A program made the position numbers and the translations under genes. The notes under the pieces were generated by a model. It searched no databases. It saw only the letters and a list, made by a program, of their open reading frames with translations, and was not told the origin of the DNA. 64,000 bases of DNA from Mucilaginibacter gossypii. GTDB lineage: Bacteria; Bacteroidota; Bacteroidia; Sphingobacteriales; Sphingobacteriaceae. Of the stretch, positions 1-11,800 are shown piece after piece (the stretch's first letter is position 1; every line of letters starts with the position of its first letter). The stretch spans positions 310,001-374,000 of the forward strand of contig NZ_FNCG01000003.1 of the NCBI RefSeq assembly GCF_900100945.1. The letters run 5' to 3'.

Positions 1-1
1 G

Positions 2-1726
2 ACTGTATATGCTTATGTGCTTTATGTTTTGCTGGCCTTTGGCGTGTTGTTGCTCATCCGCAGGCAGGGGGTTAAAAAGCTTAAAAAGAAATTGCACGAT
101 GAGCAGGAACGTAAAGCAGCTGAAGCCCGTCATGAGCTGGATGAGATGAAAATTAAGTTTTTAACCAACCTGAGCCATGAATTCCGGACACCGATATCTT
201 TGATAATGGCGCCTGTTGATAAGCTTTTGGAGCAGCCTAACAGCGGGCCTGTTACCGAACAATTAGGCGTTATTAAAAGAAACTCGCGCAGGTTGCTTAA
301 CCTGGTTAACCAACTGCTCGATTTTAGGAAACTTGAAGAGAATGAGCTTAAGTTGAATTTGGTTGAAGGGGAATTTATTTCTTTTGTTCGCGAAGTAGTG
401 GATTCGTTTTATGACCTGGCCAATAGAAAAAAAATTGTTACAGTATTTAAAACTGCCGGTGAAAGGTTATTTGTAAAATTTGATCATGATAAGGTGGAGC
501 GAATATTATTTAACCTGCTATCCAACGCATTTAAATTTACGATGCCTGGCGGGCAAATTACTGTTGAAGTTACCGCCCCTGTTATATCGGAAGACGGCAA
601 TTCATACCGCTTGGGTATTTCGGTTGCGGATACAGGTACCGGTATAGCAGCCGAGCAGGTTAGGCATGTTTTTGACAGGTTTTATCAGGCAGATGCCCAG
701 CCTGCCATACTTAACCAGGGAAGCGGGATAGGCTTATCGATAACACGCGAGCTTGTGCAGTTGCATGGCGGCGAGATTGGTGTGAAAAGTGAATTAGGCA
801 AAGGCTCAATTTTCTCCTTATCAATTTCGTTGCCTGTAATTAATCTTTCAGAGACAGCAATGCATGGGCAAAATACGCCCGAGGCTGCCCCAATCGTTAT
901 CGACGATGACAAGAACAGTAAACCGAAGACGGCGATTGCCACTGGTGTTAACCAGCTGCATGTCCTGGTTATTGAAGATAATGATGAAATGAGGCAATAC
1001 TTGTCCGAAAGCCTGGCTGCAACTTACAAAGTTTCGGAGGCAGCTAATGGCCGTGAAGGGTGGCATAAAGCACTTGCCGTACATCCCGACCTCATAGTTA
1101 GTGATATCAGCATGCCTTATATGGATGGGATCCAGCTAAGTTGTAAACTTAGGGCTGATAAAAGGACCAGCCATATCCCAATTATATTATTAACGGCGAT
1201 GACCAGCCAGAAGGAGCAACTCGCAGGGCTGGAGTTGGGCGTGAACGATTACCTGACCAAACCTTTCAACTTCGATATCCTGAATATCAAAATTAAAAAC
1301 CTGCTTCATCTAAATAAGTCGCTTAAAGAAACCTATCAGAAGAAGATAAAAGTTATCCCGGCAGACATGGATATCGAATCCTCGTCAGAACGGTTCATTA
1401 AAGATGTGGTGATGTATATTGAGAAAAACATCAACAACCCTAAGTTTTCCGTCGAGGAGATCAGCCATCATTTTAGTATGAGCAGGGGATCATTTTATAG
1501 TAAGATCACCGAACTAACCGGTGAGCCGCCTGTAGAATTTATCCGCTCCATAAAACTGGACAAAGCAGCTATATTGCTCGAAAAAACCGATTTGACCATT
1601 GCAGAGATAGCATACTCCATCGGTTTTTCGACGCCTCATTATTTTACCAAATCATTCAAGGCAAAATATAATGTTCTGCCTTCCGGGTACCGGGTGAAAA
1701 AAATAGATGTCAAAAGTGTGGCTTAA
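2..1726 (+). CDS. Hybrid two-component system regulator, C-terminal part (5' end outside window)
   Basis: This is the C-terminal part of a Bacteroidota hybrid two-component system protein, which senses oligosaccharides and switches on the neighbouring Sus-type locus. The reading frame is open to the window edge, so the sensor domain and true start lie upstream. Visible in order are one transmembrane segment (about 5-55), a HisKA domain with the H-box His codon at 176-178, a HATPase domain with DTGTGIA and GSGIGLSI motifs, a receiver domain (about 955-1290) with the phospho-accepting Asp codon at 1103-1105, and an AraC-type helix-turn-helix (about 1400-1720). The domain order is diagnostic of the family. 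It probably controls the SusC/SusD genes at 3.9-8.7 kb; that link is inferred from position. A GTG at 17 is in frame but sits inside the transmembrane segment, so it is not taken as the start. Confidence 0.93.
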   Translation, partial: TVYAYVLYVLLAFGVLLLIRRQGVKKLKKKLHDEQERKAAEARHELDEMKIKFLTNLSHEFRTPISLIMAPVDKLLEQPNSGPVTEQLGVIKRNSRRLLNLVNQLLDFRKLEENELKLNLVEGEFISFVREVVDSFYDLANRKKIVTVFKTAGERLFVKFDHDKVERILFNLLSNAFKFTMPGGQITVEVTAPVISEDGNSYRLGISVADTGTGIAAEQVRHVFDRFYQADAQPAILNQGSGIGLSITRELVQLHGGEIGVKSELGKGSIFSLSISLPVINLSETAMHGQNTPEAAPIVIDDDKNSKPKTAIATGVNQLHVLVIEDNDEMRQYLSESLAATYKVSEAANGREGWHKALAVHPDLIVSDISMPYMDGIQLSCKLRADKRTSHIPIILLTAMTSQKEQLAGLELGVNDYLTKPFNFDILNIKIKNLLHLNKSLKETYQKKIKVIPADMDIESSSERFIKDVVMYIEKNINNPKFSVEEISHHFSMSRGSFYSKITELTGEPPVEFIRSIKLDKAAILLEKTDLTIAEIAYSIGFSTPHYFTKSFKAKYNVLPSGYRVKKIDVKSVA

Positions 1727-1763
1727 GTAAGCTTTCATTTTATCGGATAGAAAAATATCGATA

Positions 1764-2684
<921 letters not shown>

Positions 2685-2714
2685 TCAAAATTGGCGGCCG
2701 GCTTGCCGATAAAA

Positions 2715-2766
2715 ATAGGTCAACCTATAGTCATACTATTACAACAATTGTTGAAGTTGTTATAAC
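2715..2766. promoter_or_regulatory. Cluster of short palindromes before the esterase gene
   Basis: Three dyads lie within 52 bp, about 60-110 bp before the esterase start: ATAGGT-CA-ACCTAT (2715-2728), the perfect CAACAATTGTTG (2742-2753) and GTTATAAC (2759-2766). Their number and closeness suggest operator sites, but which protein would bind is unknown. Confidence 0.3.
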
Positions 2767-3072
2767 AGTTGTTTAGGGCATTTTGCAATAGTCTACAATG
2801 AACAGCAATAAGTTGGAAATGGGGGAGCGATTGTGCGTTTAGTAAACCAATGTGTTAACCTTTTCAACATGCGTGTCATTTAAAGTTTACAACCTTTAAT
2901 ACATTTGATTGTTCGAGATGTACTAATCGTGAACTCCATAACCTTAACAAAGTTTACTGGTATGATCAACAATTATTTGTAGCATTTGCCTTAATGCGCA
3001 AATACTTTATCGGTGTACTTACAAGATATAATACCTCACCCTTATTACTTTTCTTTTTTTAAAATTGGTTGT

Positions 3073-3095
3073 AAGGACAGCGCGAGGCTGTCCTT
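3073..3095 (+). terminator. Terminator-like hairpin inside the susC leader region
   Basis: AAGGACAGC (3073-3081) pairs perfectly with GCTGTCCTT (3087-3095) around a 5-nt loop and is followed by ATTTGTTT. No plus-strand gene ends nearby: the esterase before it runs the other way. The hairpin may therefore end an untranslated RNA or attenuate a long leader transcript. Confidence 0.55.
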
Positions 3096-3245
3096 ATTTG
3101 TTTCCTGTAAGCTGGTGTATGCTGTAAATATTTATTATTTCTATCGCTATAAATCAATAAAATTTATTGTTTTAACAATATCTAAATATCGTATTTCGGG
3201 CACGCTCCGCAATCGATTGTTGTTGACGGTGTTTTTGTTTGCAAA

Positions 3246-3274
3246 TTAACAAACCGGTGCCGGTTTCTGTTAAC
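3246..3274. promoter_or_regulatory. Imperfect inverted repeat upstream of susC
   Basis: TTAACAAACCGG (3246-3257) faces CCGGTTTCTGTTAAC (3260-3274), with a two-base insertion in the right arm and a TG centre. It could be a regulator site, such as for the hybrid regulator, or a leader RNA hairpin. No other copy was found. Confidence 0.3.
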
Positions 3275-3933
3275 AAAAAGCACTTGTCTTTAACTTATTT
3301 TGGTTTTTATTTGTATTTAAGTATTTGATAATCAATAATTTGTTTTTTTATTAATCCCGAAAACAGACGTTGGGAAGTGCTATATATCATGCCGGAAAAA
3401 TGTTTTAACATTGAAAGGAAACCCTGTTATAGGGAACTTGCTTAAACAAATGTTGTAAGATTAAGATAAATACTGCGCTACCTGCCCAACCACGAAAGAT
3501 AATTTTACCCCTGTTATTACAACCTGCTTTTTGCCGGCTGTACAATTAGTACTGTTGGCATTACAACGTACAGATTACCAATTATAAACATGTTGACCAA
3601 TAATGGAGCATTCGTGGCATTTGTTGTTTGCTGCCCGGTTCGGCGTGGGATACCGTTTGAAATTGAAAACTAATAACACCGACATACCAATTATCAATCA
3701 ATTAACTAACAAGAAAAATTATGGAAAGACAAAAAAGAGATTTTCGGGTCCTGGATAAGTACGGAACAGCTAACAGATAGGTTTCGTCGTTCATTTAAAT
3801 CTGGTAGTTACCATAAGGTGACACCAGGATAATTTTAGGCATATGAGCTTAAACGATGCAGGTAAATGTTGTGCTGAGCGCAAATCAGGCCAACGTTTTC
3901 CCAATCGAATCGAAAATTTAAAACCTTAATAAC

Positions 3934-6900
3934 ATGAAGTATTCTTTACAAAAAATTTATAATAACAAGTGGCGTTATGCAACGCTCATCTTAACCGGAT
4001 GTGCGCTCGCAATGCCATCGGTGTCAATTGCGCATAACCGTGGTTCGGCAGGTTCATTGAACGGTATTACCATTAATGAAAATGGCGCTTTGAAAATGAA
4101 GCCTGCATTCAACGTTTCGGGCAAAGTTACTGATGATGATAACCAACCCCTGCCCGGCGTCGCGGTTTCCATAAAAGGCACAACCCAAGGCGTAACAACT
4201 GACGCCGGCGGTAATTTTAAAATAGCAGTGCCCGGCAATTCAGCGGTGCTCGTGTTCAAGTTAATCGGTTTTGCCCAGCAAGAGATCACGGTTACCAACG
4301 GTACTGAGCTAAAAGTGCAAATGAAAAAAGATACCAAGAACCTGGAGGAAGTAGTTGTAGTTGGATACGGATCGCAAAAACGTGCCAAAGTTACCGGGGC
4401 GGTTTCATCAGTTAGCGGGAAAACCCTGGCCTCTGTACCTGTTGGTGGTATCGAAGCGCTACAAGGCCGTATCTCTGGTCTTACTGTTACCAATAATGGC
4501 GGTCCGGGAACCGGGGCTATTATATCGTTGCGCGGCATCAGTTCTGTAAATTTCGGATCCGACCCTTTATATATTGTTGATGGTTACCCGGGCAGCCTCA
4601 CGGGCGTTGATATTAAAGACATTCAAAGTATCGACGTGTTGAAGGATGCCAGCGCCGCTGCGATCTATGGTTCGCGCGGTACCAACGGTGTTATCATCAT
4701 CACCACTAAAAAAGGTAACAATAATAGCCGTACGGAGGTTACTATCGACTCATATTACGGTATACAAAACGTTATCAAGAAATATGACCTGCTTAACACC
4801 CAGCAATACTTGCAATACGAGCGCGCCCTTAACGGGTCTGCTGGAATAGCTTTACCGCCGCGCCTGCAGCCAGATAACTTTAATAAGCCGATTTACGCAG
4901 GTAGTTCTCAAACCTTTGCCCAAACCAATACTAACTGGCAGGATGCTTATTTTAGAAGCAACGCGCCAATACAGCAGCATAATGTGGCGTTGAGCGGCGG
5001 CAATGCGGTATCCCGATTTTACACCTCGGCCAATTACTTCGATCAGCAGGGTATTGCCCAGGGACTAAGTGCCTACCACAAGGCTTTCCGTGCTAATTCC
5101 GATCATACCATCAGTAAGTTCCTTTCATTTGGCGAAACATTCAACGTTATTGAAAACCATCAGCGCTATGGCGTTGACGCGGGTAACCGTACCGCTATTA
5201 CCAATGTGGTGAGGATGCAGCCGTATCTGCCTATTTACAATCCCAACAACGCAGGAGGGTTTATGGGGCCGCAAAATAGCTTCGACGGATCGGATCCTAC
5301 CAATCCAATTGAAGCTGCCAAACTTATCGATAATACCAACCACGGCTTCACTATCCATGGTAACGCTTATGCAACGCTTAAGTTTACCCCATGGCTTAAC
5401 TTTAAATCAATTTATGGTATTGACTACAATACCAATCAAAACAATACTTACACGCCTATTTACGATGACGGTGGTACTTCAAAATCCACAACAGCAGTTA
5501 TTAACTACGGTAGGAGCACCAGCACAACTCAACTGTATTCTCAACAGCTTACCTTCGATAAAACATTCGGCAACAAGCACCATGTTAACGCCGTTTTAGT
5601 TTACGAGGCCCAGAGCTCGCGCGGCGATAACCAGGTATCTTCTGGTAATCAAAATACCAACACGGTAAGAACACTAAATGGCGCGACTAATCTTTACACT
5701 AATTACACTTATGGTACAAATCTCCTCGTATCGGAGGTAGCCCGTGTAGGGTACGACTTTGAAGGTAAATATTTGATATCTGGTTCTATCCGACGGGATG
5801 GTTTATCTGTATTTGCACCGGGACACAAGCACGAAAGCTTTCCTGCGGCGTCATTAGGCTGGAAGGTAGACCAGGAAAATTTCATGAAGGGAATCAAATC
5901 AATATCTTCATTAAAGCTTAGGGCGGGTTATGGTGTAACGGGTATTAATGGTACCGTACTGGGCAACTATCCTTATCTGCAGCCTATATCATCTAATATT
6001 GCTACCTATCCGTTCAACGGTTCATTGGCCGATCTTGGAAATGCATCATTTTACAGTGGTTTAAGTAACCTCGATCTGTCATGGGAGACAACCAAGCAAA
6101 CAAATATCGGTTTGGATCTGGGTTTATTCCAGGAAGCGTTTACCCTATCTGCCGAGGTTTATAACAGGCAAACCGATAACCTCTTATTGACAGTACCTAC
6201 ACCGCCCAGCTATGGCTTTGGCGGGGCCGGTACTTTAGCAAACGTAGGTTCGATGCGGAACCGCGGCTTTGAAGTTACTTTAGGTTATCATAAAACAAGT
6301 GGCGAGTTTAAATACGATATTAACGGAACCTTTGCCTTGAACAGAAACAAGGTTTTAACGCTTAATACTGCAAATGCCTCAATTACCGCCGGTGGCGATG
6401 CGGATTATGGTGGCGGTAACCCTCTAACCAATACGGTGGTCGGGCAACCGGTACAGTCATTTTACGGCCTTATTGTTGACGGAATTTTTCAAAACGCGGC
6501 CGAGGTTTCTAATTCACCCACGCAAACAGGGGCGGCTCCGGGTGATATCAAATTCAGGGACGTAAACCATGATGGTGTTATCAATGATGCCGATCGTACC
6601 TTTATAGGTAGCTATCTGCCCAAATTTACCTATTCATTAAACTACAGCGCATCATATAAAAATTTCGACGTGGTGGTATTTTTCCAGGGTGTTTACGGCA
6701 ATAAAATATTTAACGCCGAAAGGATTATCCTGGAAGGTATGCCAAGGCTTTTCAACGCGGGCACGAATGTTTTAAACGCGTGGACGCCTACAAATACCGG
6801 TACAAATATTCCGCGTGCCTTTTCCGGCGACCCGAACGGAAACAAAAGGCCTTCAACAAGATGGATTGAAAGTGGCTCATACCTCCGCATTAAAAACATG

Positions 6901-7125
6901 CAGCTTGGCTATAATTTCCCCACGTCATGGTTAAGGGCAAAAACAGATAACGCGCTTAACAGGCTCCGGATTTATGTGGCTTCAACCAACCTTTTGACGT
7001 TTACAAAATACAAAGGTCTCGATCCCGAAATAGGCTCACGTAACGGCACCCTCACCAACGGTATTGATTATGGCCAGTATCCGCAGCCAAGAGTAGTTCA
7101 GTTGGGTTTGCAGGCAACCTTTTAA
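3934..7125 (+). CDS. SusC/RagA-family TonB-dependent outer-membrane transporter
   Basis: Outer-membrane TonB-dependent channel of the SusC family, importing oligosaccharides with its SusD partner and energised by TonB-ExbBD. After an N-terminal signal sequence (about residues 1-33) comes a carboxypeptidase-like regulatory domain (about 58-130), a plug domain that includes VVVVGYGSQ, ALQGRISG and KDASAAAIYGSRG, and a large beta-barrel ending in a terminal aromatic residue (QATF). RDVNHDGVINDADRT near residue 880 is a typical SusC signature. At 1063 residues it has normal family length. The SusD gene follows after 24 bp, so the pair is co-transcribed. The substrate cannot be read from sequence; the nearby esterase suggests an acetylated glycan. 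Confidence 0.96.
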   Translation: MKYSLQKIYNNKWRYATLILTGCALAMPSVSIAHNRGSAGSLNGITINENGALKMKPAFNVSGKVTDDDNQPLPGVAVSIKGTTQGVTTDAGGNFKIAVPGNSAVLVFKLIGFAQQEITVTNGTELKVQMKKDTKNLEEVVVVGYGSQKRAKVTGAVSSVSGKTLASVPVGGIEALQGRISGLTVTNNGGPGTGAIISLRGISSVNFGSDPLYIVDGYPGSLTGVDIKDIQSIDVLKDASAAAIYGSRGTNGVIIITTKKGNNNSRTEVTIDSYYGIQNVIKKYDLLNTQQYLQYERALNGSAGIALPPRLQPDNFNKPIYAGSSQTFAQTNTNWQDAYFRSNAPIQQHNVALSGGNAVSRFYTSANYFDQQGIAQGLSAYHKAFRANSDHTISKFLSFGETFNVIENHQRYGVDAGNRTAITNVVRMQPYLPIYNPNNAGGFMGPQNSFDGSDPTNPIEAAKLIDNTNHGFTIHGNAYATLKFTPWLNFKSIYGIDYNTNQNNTYTPIYDDGGTSKSTTAVINYGRSTSTTQLYSQQLTFDKTFGNKHHVNAVLVYEAQSSRGDNQVSSGNQNTNTVRTLNGATNLYTNYTYGTNLLVSEVARVGYDFEGKYLISGSIRRDGLSVFAPGHKHESFPAASLGWKVDQENFMKGIKSISSLKLRAGYGVTGINGTVLGNYPYLQPISSNIATYPFNGSLADLGNASFYSGLSNLDLSWETTKQTNIGLDLGLFQEAFTLSAEVYNRQTDNLLLTVPTPPSYGFGGAGTLANVGSMRNRGFEVTLGYHKTSGEFKYDINGTFALNRNKVLTLNTANASITAGGDADYGGGNPLTNTVVGQPVQSFYGLIVDGIFQNAAEVSNSPTQTGAAPGDIKFRDVNHDGVINDADRTFIGSYLPKFTYSLNYSASYKNFDVVVFFQGVYGNKIFNAERIILEGMPRLFNAGTNVLNAWTPTNTGTNIPRAFSGDPNGNKRPSTRWIESGSYLRIKNMQLGYNFPTSWLRAKTDNALNRLRIYVASTNLLTFTKYKGLDPEIGSRNGTLTNGIDYGQYPQPRVVQLGLQATF

Positions 7126-7149
7126 TGATTAATTTAAAAAGATACAGCG

Positions 7150-8709
7150 ATGAAAAATAAAAAAATATTCGTGTGGTCGGCCCTTACAGCTATCATAGTA
7201 ACGGCTACGGTTAATTCCTGTAAAAAGGGATCTCTCAACACCAGCGACCCTAATAACGTAACAACCAATCAGTACTATAAAACCAGCGACCAGCTAACCA
7301 AAGGCGTGAATGCTATATATGTTGCTATTCATTCGCTGGGGCTGGTATCAAGGGAATGGTTCTTTATTCACGATCTCAGAAGCGATGAGGTTGCAAGCGG
7401 CGGCGGACAGCTCGAAGCGCCCAGGGGCCAGATGCTTAATGGCAATGCAGACCCTGCCAACTCAGTATTGAACTCGGTGTGGAATGCCTGGTACACAGCA
7501 ATATTCAGAGCGAATGTAGTTATTCAAAACGGACCAGTTGTAACCGATAATGGACCGTTGCGCGACAGACTGGTTGGCGAAGCTAAATTTTTGCGTGCAT
7601 GGGCTTACTTTGACCTGGTTTCGCAATGGGGAGGAGTGCCGCTTCTTACGACACCCGTTAAAACTGCCAGCGATTTTCAACCCCGCGCGTCTGAATCTGA
7701 AGTTTATTCACTAATCATAAAGGACCTTCAGGATGCGGCCGCCGTTCTACCTGAAAAATCAGGTACTGACAAGGGACGGGCGACTGCCTCTGCAGCAAAT
7801 GCCATGCTGGGCCGCGTACTGATGCAAAACGGCGACTATGCAGGTGCAAAGGCTGCGCTCTTAAAAATTCCTACAACCGGAGTAAACGGCTATACGCTTA
7901 CCAGCAGATATCTTGATAACTTTGAAGAAGAGACCGAATTCAACAGCGAATCCATCTTTGAAATTGTATTTGTTGATAAAGGTGACGGCGGGTTTAACTG
8001 GGGCGGTGATAGCCCTACTGAAGCACAATCTACCGTGCGTAACCAGGAGTATAACCCAATTGCCTGGAGAAACCTTATTCCTTCAAATAAATTAATTAAT
8101 GAGTTTGAAAATACGGCTACAGGTGCTGCCAAATCTGATCCCCGTTTTCACTACACCTGTTATCAATCGGGCGACACTTATAATAAAGGTGCGTCGGTGC
8201 TAACAGACGGCGACCAGAACGGCAACTCGTCAGTGATGAACGGCGTAACCAAAAAGATCAGTTTTCGTAAGTTCATGATCATCTACAAGGAAGGTTTGCC
8301 GGCAGCGGGTTTCCACCCGGGCGGCAATAATCAACGCATTATCCGTTATGCCGAGGTTTTATTGATGCTGGCCGAATGTGAAAATGAGTTGGGTAATACT
8401 GCCGCCGCAGTTAATTATCTTAATATGATACGGGCCCGTGCAGATGTTGCAATGCCGCCTTATCCAACCGCACAATATCCGGTTGGCTCAAAAGCTGATG
8501 TTGTAAAAGCAATTATGCACGAAAAAATGGTAGAAATGGGTTGCGAAGAAATAAGAAATATCGACATTCTTCGCTGGAGGAAAAAGCAATACTTTACAAC
8601 CGATCCCTTCCCTTATTTCAAGAAAGGCCGGGATGAATTATTGCCAATTCCTCAGGCCGAGCTGGATAATAACCCTAAGGTAAACGGACATCAAAACCCT
8701 GGCTATTAA
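7150..8709 (+). CDS. SusD/RagB-family nutrient-binding lipoprotein
   Basis: Surface lipoprotein that caps the SusC channel and binds the incoming glycan. The signal peptide has a lipobox with Cys near residue 24 (TVNSCKKG). The N-terminal SusD-like helical region contains RDRLVGEAKFLRAWAYFDLV, and the C-terminal RagB/SusD region contains RYAEVLLMLAECENELGN and ends with the usual LLPIPQAELDNNPK motif. Length (519 residues) is normal. It directly follows susC and is followed by a hairpin at 8765-8790. Confidence 0.95.
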   Translation: MKNKKIFVWSALTAIIVTATVNSCKKGSLNTSDPNNVTTNQYYKTSDQLTKGVNAIYVAIHSLGLVSREWFFIHDLRSDEVASGGGQLEAPRGQMLNGNADPANSVLNSVWNAWYTAIFRANVVIQNGPVVTDNGPLRDRLVGEAKFLRAWAYFDLVSQWGGVPLLTTPVKTASDFQPRASESEVYSLIIKDLQDAAAVLPEKSGTDKGRATASAANAMLGRVLMQNGDYAGAKAALLKIPTTGVNGYTLTSRYLDNFEEETEFNSESIFEIVFVDKGDGGFNWGGDSPTEAQSTVRNQEYNPIAWRNLIPSNKLINEFENTATGAAKSDPRFHYTCYQSGDTYNKGASVLTDGDQNGNSSVMNGVTKKISFRKFMIIYKEGLPAAGFHPGGNNQRIIRYAEVLLMLAECENELGNTAAAVNYLNMIRARADVAMPPYPTAQYPVGSKADVVKAIMHEKMVEMGCEEIRNIDILRWRKKQYFTTDPFPYFKKGRDELLPIPQAELDNNPKVNGHQNPGY

Positions 8710-8764
8710 TACTTAACTTGCTTATATAGCAGTTAAAAAGTATAAAGTTCGGATTTGTTAAAAG

Positions 8765-8794
8765 AGATAGGTTGCGCATAGCAGCCTATCTTTT
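8765..8794 (+). terminator. Hairpin with T-run after susD
   Basis: AGATAGGTTGC (8765-8775) pairs with GCAGCCTATCT (8781-8791), with one G-U pair and a 5-nt loop, followed by TTTT. It lies between susD and the FG-GAP lipoprotein gene, so it may fully or partly end the susCD transcript and lower expression of the genes behind it. Confidence 0.65.
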
Positions 8795-8814
8795 CCATAT
8801 AAACCAATTTATAA

Positions 8815-11800
8815 ATGAAGAAATTTTACCCGGCTTTATTGCTCGTTGGTGTTGTTCTTTTTTCATGCGCTAAAAAGAAAACAGCACTGTTCGAATTGAT
8901 ACCGTCTTCACATTCGGGCGTTACTTTCAATAATTTAATTACCGAGAACGATTCAATCAACCCGATTGATAATGCCAATGTTTATAACGGCGGCGGAGTT
9001 GGCATAGGCGATTTCAATAACGATGGCTTACAGGATATTTACTTTTCGGGTAACATGGTATCAAACAAGCTGTACCTAAATCGCGGCGACTTTAAGTTTG
9101 ATGATATTACAGATAAAGCCGGAGTTAATGGTTTAGGAAAATGGGGCAGAGGGGTTGCTGTTATCGATATTAATAATGATGGCCTTCAGGATATTTATGT
9201 ATGCAATTCGCTGCTACAGGATAGCGTCAAAAGGCAAAATTTGCTTTACATAAACCAGGGGACAGATAAAAAGGGGATACCGCACTTTAAGGAAGAAGGC
9301 AAAGAATATGGCCTTAATATACACGCATATTCTACTATGGCAACCTTTTTTGATTACAATAACGATGGCAAGCTGGATATGTATCTTACCGTTAATAGGC
9401 CTGGGGACGGCTATTATGCAAACCAGTTTCGCCCGATAATTGCGGACGGCAGCGGTAAGAGTACAGGGAGGTTGTATGAAAGCAAATGGGATGCCCAACT
9501 TAAACACCCGGTGTTTAGCGATGTATCCAAAAAAGCCGGTATATCCATTGAAGGCTATGGGCACGCGGCAACTATTGTGGATATAAATAAAGACGGGTGG
9601 AAAGATATTTATGTTACCAACGATTTTATATCGCCCAATATCCTCTACATCAATAATGGTGATGGTATATTCACCAATAGATCTAAAGAATACTTTAAGC
9701 ACACCTCTATGAACTCGATGGGGCAGGACATCGAAGATTTAAATAACGATGGTTTGGCCGATGTATTTGAACTGGACATGTCACCACCGGATAATTACCG
9801 GAAAAAAATGATGTCGATGCCGGAAAGCTACCAGTCGTATGAGTTATTTAATCATTATGCATACCAATATCAATATGCACGTAACACCTTGCAGATAAAC
9901 CAGGGGCCGGGATTGGGGCAGAATGATTCTATCAAGAACCCCGTATTCAGTGAAACCGGGTTCTTGAGCGGAGTTACAGAGACCGACTGGAGCTGGACGC
10001 CTTTGATAACGGATTTCAACAATGATGGTTATCGCGATATCATTGTAACCAATGGATTTCCGAAAGATGTTACTGATCATGACTTTATCGTTTACCGAAA
10101 CAATCCTTATTCCACAGCCTCAAAAAAAACTGTTATTGACCAGATTCCTACAGTCAAGATCCATAATTATGCTTTTCAAAATAATGGCGACCTAAACTTT
10201 GGTGATGTTTCCAGCCAATGGGGATTGGATTTACCGACCTTTTCAAACGGTGCCGCTTATGCTGATCTGGACAATGACGGGGCAATGGATATGGTGATCA
10301 ATAACATTAATGACCAGGCTCTTATCTATAAAAACAATAGCCGCGCACTTACCTCCAAACCATCAAATTACTTGCAGGTAAAATTGAATGGCAACAACTT
10401 TAACAGGGATGGTATTGGTGCCTGGGTAGATATCTATTATGCAGGCAAGCAGCACCAGGTATACGAGAACAATCCTTATCGTGGATATTTATCGTCTATC
10501 CAAAACGTCGCGCACTTTGGCCTCGGCAAAGTCAATAAGCTCGACTCTGTAGTAGTGAGATGGCCGAATAATTATAAGCAGGTATTAAAAAATGTAAGCG
10601 CTAATCAAACGCTGAAAGTAAATATCAATGATGCGCGTCAGGCTTATAGTTGGGTTATACCCCAAAAAAACAGGGGGGCACTGTTTACTGAAGTTACAGG
10701 CACGGCAGGTATTAGTTACAGGCACAAGGAGGATGATTTTCCGGATTTTACCATTCAGAAATTATTGCCTCACAAATTTTCGGCGTATGCTCCGGCGCTT
10801 GCAGCCGAAGATGTTGATGGCAACGGGCTTGATGATATTGCTATCGGTGGTAACAAGAAATTTCCCGCTCAGGTTTTCCTGCAGCAGGCTAACGGTAAAT
10901 TTAATCAGCGAAATTTAATTGATGTAAAACCGGACAGTGCAAATTATAAGGATGAAAGTTTATTGTTCTTTGATGCCGATGGCGATGGGAAACCAGATCT
11001 GTATATGTCCAGCGGGGGATATGAAAGCGCGCCGGGTTCAAAAAATTATGCAGACCGCATCTACCTTAACGATGGCCGCGGGCGGTTCAGCGAACAAAAA
11101 GGTGCCTTGCCCGGTAATTTTACAAGTAAGCTATGTGTCAGGGCATTTGATTATAATAAAGATGGCAAGCTCGATTTGCTGGTAACCGGCCGGGTTGATC
11201 CATGGCATTATCCCAACCCCGTATCCTGTTTTATCTTACGTAACGACAGTAAACCTGGAAAGTTGCAATTTACAGATGCAACGGCATCAGTTGCGCCTTG
11301 TTTGAAAAACCTCGGGTTAACCTGTGATGCCCTGGTTACAGATTATGATAATGACGGTTGGCCGGATCTTGTTATAGCGGGTGAATGGATGCCCATTACG
11401 TTTATCAAAAACGTTGGAGGCAAATTCGTTAACTCCACAGCGGCATCGGGTATTGCTGATAAGATCGGCTGGTGGAATTCCATCGCGGCCGGCGATTTCA
11501 GGCATTGCGGTAAGATAGACTATATTGTTGGCAACCTGGGAAAGAATAGTTTTTTCAAGGCCAGCGATAAAGAGCCCGTATATATCACGGCAGGCGATTT
11601 TGATAAACGTAAAACCACCGATGCCTTTCCATCCCTATTCCTCCCCGACACTGACGGGGTGAAACGTGAATTTCCATCTTTTGTTCGTGACGATGCTATC
11701 AAGCAAATGATCAGTCTCCGAAAAAAGTTTGTGAATTACCGCTCTTTTGGACACGCAACGTTGCAGGATTTGTTATCGCCCGAACAACTGAAAAATGCCT

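Noticed and set aside
3013..3249. 78-codon open frame spanning the terminator-like hairpin
   Set aside because: AT-rich low-complexity product rich in Tyr/Phe/Ile, crosses a strong hairpin, and has no family features.
3721..3929. Two tiny frames (19 and 28 codons) in the susC leader
   Set aside because: Too short, no ribosome-binding signal and no conserved feature; expected by chance.
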